Origin: a bacterium
Lineage (GTDB): Bacteria > Patescibacteriota > Dojkabacteria > JAKAPS01 > JAJZLI01
Assembly (NCBI GenBank): GCA_021803645.1
Contig: JAJZLI010000014.1
Coordinates: 1-18,145, forward strand
Direction: 5' to 3'
DNA length: 18,145 nucleotides
Below are positions 16,525-18,145 of this stretch, piece after piece (the first letter of the stretch is position 1; each line of letters opens with the position of its first letter). A model generated the notes under the pieces. The model was given only the letters and a program-made list of their open reading frames with translations. It made no database searches and was not told where the DNA came from. Both the position numbers and the translations under genes were made by a program.

Positions 16525-16533
16525 ATGATATCA
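16525..16533 (-). promoter_or_regulatory. extended -10 promoter of the PP2C-like/propeller/smpB unit
   Basis: TGATATCAT (16533-16525) is an extended -10 placed so that transcription would start about 4 bases before ATG 16514. CATAAT (16527-16522) is an alternative with 7 bases to the ATG. No good -35 at 17 bases. The intergenic stretch 16515-16602 holds nothing else recognisable. Confidence 0.4.
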
Positions 16534-16602
16534 CAAGTAAGGGATGCTTTGTACACCTTCATTAAATATTATTATAAAACTCTATTACTCAAAAGTACAT
16601 TC

Positions 16603-18145
16603 TCATAATTGGTTAATTGTTACTTGCTGAGAATTATCACTTGAATATATCTGGGTACCATTAGCATAAATACTAAAACCAGAGGTAGGAGTAATATTAT
16701 AACTAGAAATAGCCCCCCCCATAATACCAACTCTAATATTTACATTTGGACTCTGATAATTAGAAATTGATGTACCTGGATAATATGCTGATAAAATTTG
16801 AGTATAACTTTGACCGGCTAATGCCCTACCTTCTGCACCACACTGGCTAAGACCAAGCCTAAACCCATTGGCAAGAGAGTTAAGTTGAAAACCATTGGTA
16901 GTATTTCCTGTAATTGTATAAAGAGCAAAATAATTACTAACAGTTAATTCTGAATTATTATTAGGATTTTGGCCTATTGTGTAATTTAATGATGGAATTT
17001 GAATATAGTATCCATATGGGGTAACTGTATTATATACAAATGCAAAATCTTGGGCATCTAATGAATAGGTAGTCCCACTTTGATTAGTAAATGTAACTGT
17101 TGTATTTTCTGAAGCAACAGGACCAGTACTATTTACATCAGTACTAATACTTTCAATATTTGAAGGAGAAGCAATATCATAAGCAGAAGGAGCTTCCCAC
17201 CATGCATTAGATAAATTTGATAGTTTTGTAGCAGTAGAATCAGAACTATTTTCAAAATAATTAGTATCGTTTATAATAATTGCAATTTGACTAGGGGTCA
17301 ATGTTACGTTATTAAACCAAGCATAATTAAAATCTTCTGTACCATTACACGCAGAATTATAATTTTCAGTACTAGAACTATCCGCTCCTGACTGTAAATA
17401 TGGAGCATTACCACCCCAAACTTCAGAATCTGACAAATTATATCCACCATTAGATGCAGCATATACACTATCAATAATTCCTCCATTATAAGTTAAAATA
17501 TCTCCTGAGGTATTTGATACTGCATTTTCCCAATTACAATAATTACTCTGAATACATTCTTCATTTTTAGAATATCCTACGTAACTTTGATCAACAGTAC
17601 CATTTTGTAAATCATAATTTTCATTTGAAAATTCTCCCATATGGTACAGGGCATATGTTCTTGCTGCTATAACTTGGGCATCTAATGCACTAGGTTGCCA
17701 ACTAGAAGGCATCTCCCCTAGTCCCTGTAGATAGTTCTCCAAAGGTAAGATATTAATAAATTGGGCATTTGTGTCTGCCCTAATTTCATCGGAACCTAAA
17801 TACGAGACATTATTAACTGAAATCGGTGAATCAATATTTTGAGGATTTATATCAATTGGACCAGAAATATTATTAAATGTTTGACTTCCTACAGAGATGG
17901 AAAAGGTACCACAAGAAGAATTACAACTATCAGATACTGTATATGGGGAGGAAGTACTACTAGAACTACCAGTACTAGTAGGACTTCCAGTGTTACCATT
18001 ACTACTAGTACTACCAGTGCTACCAGTAGAAATATTTGTATTAGAAGCGTTAACTTGCGATTGTACCTGAGAAACAGACTCTACTGTTGTCACTTGAGGG
18101 GTAGGAGAAGAATTTACACTACTTGCAGCAAGTTTTTCTTGTTGA
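16603..18145 (-). CDS. SpoIID/LytB-domain cell-wall protein, 5' end beyond window
   Basis: Secreted peptidoglycan-acting protein of the SpoIID/LytB (amidase enhancer) family. The frame is open to the window edge (QQEKLAASS is readable before the GTG at 18093), so the true start and signal sequence are outside. A Gly/Ser/Thr-rich linker (about 21-50 from the GTG) leads to the domain: LPLENYLQGLGEMPSSW with the glutamate corresponding to the SpoIID catalytic Glu, AQVIAARTYAL, then SNGGY...SEVWGGNAPYLQS, and a C-terminal LGLSQCGAEGRALAGQSYTQI and AYYPGT. The canonical GHGVGMSQYGA element reads NGFRLGLSQCGA, so its His is missing. Six cysteines, four in two close pairs, suggest disulfides outside the cell. 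SpoIID cleaves glycan strands lacking stem peptides; here a wall-remodelling role is likely. No partner amidase is visible. Confidence 0.85.
   Translation of the reverse strand, partial: QQEKLAASSVNSSPTPQVTTVESVSQVQSQVNASNTNISTGSTGSTSSNGNTGSPTSTGSSSSTSSPYTVSDSCNSSCGTFSISVGSQTFNNISGPIDINPQNIDSPISVNNVSYLGSDEIRADTNAQFINILPLENYLQGLGEMPSSWQPSALDAQVIAARTYALYHMGEFSNENYDLQNGTVDQSYVGYSKNEECIQSNYCNWENAVSNTSGDILTYNGGIIDSVYAASNGGYNLSDSEVWGGNAPYLQSGADSSSTENYNSACNGTEDFNYAWFNNVTLTPSQIAIIINDTNYFENSSDSTATKLSNLSNAWWEAPSAYDIASPSNIESISTDVNSTGPVASENTTVTFTNQSGTTYSLDAQDFAFVYNTVTPYGYYIQIPSLNYTIGQNPNNNSELTVSNYFALYTITGNTTNGFQLNSLANGFRLGLSQCGAEGRALAGQSYTQILSAYYPGTSISNYQSPNVNIRVGIMGGAISSYNITPTSGFSIYANGTQIYSSDNSQQVTINQL

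Noticed and set aside
17940..18035. Tandem DNA repeat or CRISPR-like pattern
   Set aside because: The repetition is degenerate Gly/Ser/Thr codons of a protein linker, without fixed unit length or spacers.

Overview
The window is AT-rich bacterial DNA. It most likely comes from a member of the Candidate Phyla Radiation (Patescibacteria). The reasons are a divergent 16S rRNA with a changed 515F primer site, very tight gene packing, a VirD4/VirB4-like ATPase with no secretion neighbours, tRNA genes without encoded CCA, and heavy use of AUA for isoleucine. TGA works as a stop here (polA and the propeller reading frame end in TGA), so this is not a lineage that recodes UGA to Gly. I cannot name the phylum from sequence alone.

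Layout from left to right. (1) 1-979: the 5' two thirds of a 16S rRNA gene on the minus strand, cut by the window edge, with a clear sigma70-type promoter (1072-1100). (2) 1247-9320, all minus: probably one transcript that begins with tRNA-fMet and tRNA-Met and continues through ftsH, polA, an ATP-dependent DNA ligase, mnmA and a small three-helix membrane protein, ending at a candidate terminator. It joins initiation and elongation tRNAs, membrane protein quality control, gap filling and nick sealing, and tRNA thiolation. (3) 9417-10777: a small FtsB/DivIC-like division protein (minus) and a divergent tyrosine recombinase (plus, the only plus-strand gene), whose promoters appear to share one -35 element. 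(4) 10999-13858: tRNA-Ile(UAU), a VirD4/VirB4-like membrane ATPase and a small unrecognised ORF. (5) 13910-18145: smpB, a split two-ORF membrane protein (degenerate PP2C-like domain, membrane helix, coiled coil, beta-propeller), and a SpoIID/LytB-type cell-wall protein running off the right edge.

The observations most worth following: the PP2C-like and propeller ORFs read as one protein broken exactly at a ten-base homopolymer, suggesting slippage or an indel; the initiator tRNA has C33 instead of the near-universal U33 and lacks one of the three G:C anticodon-stem pairs typical of bacterial initiators; a tRNA-Ile with a UAU anticodon coincides with AUA being the commonest Ile codon; several genes have a -10 box only 7-10 bases before the start codon and no Shine-Dalgarno sequence, suggesting leaderless or near-leaderless mRNAs; and the tyrosine recombinase lacks two of its usual catalytic residues.
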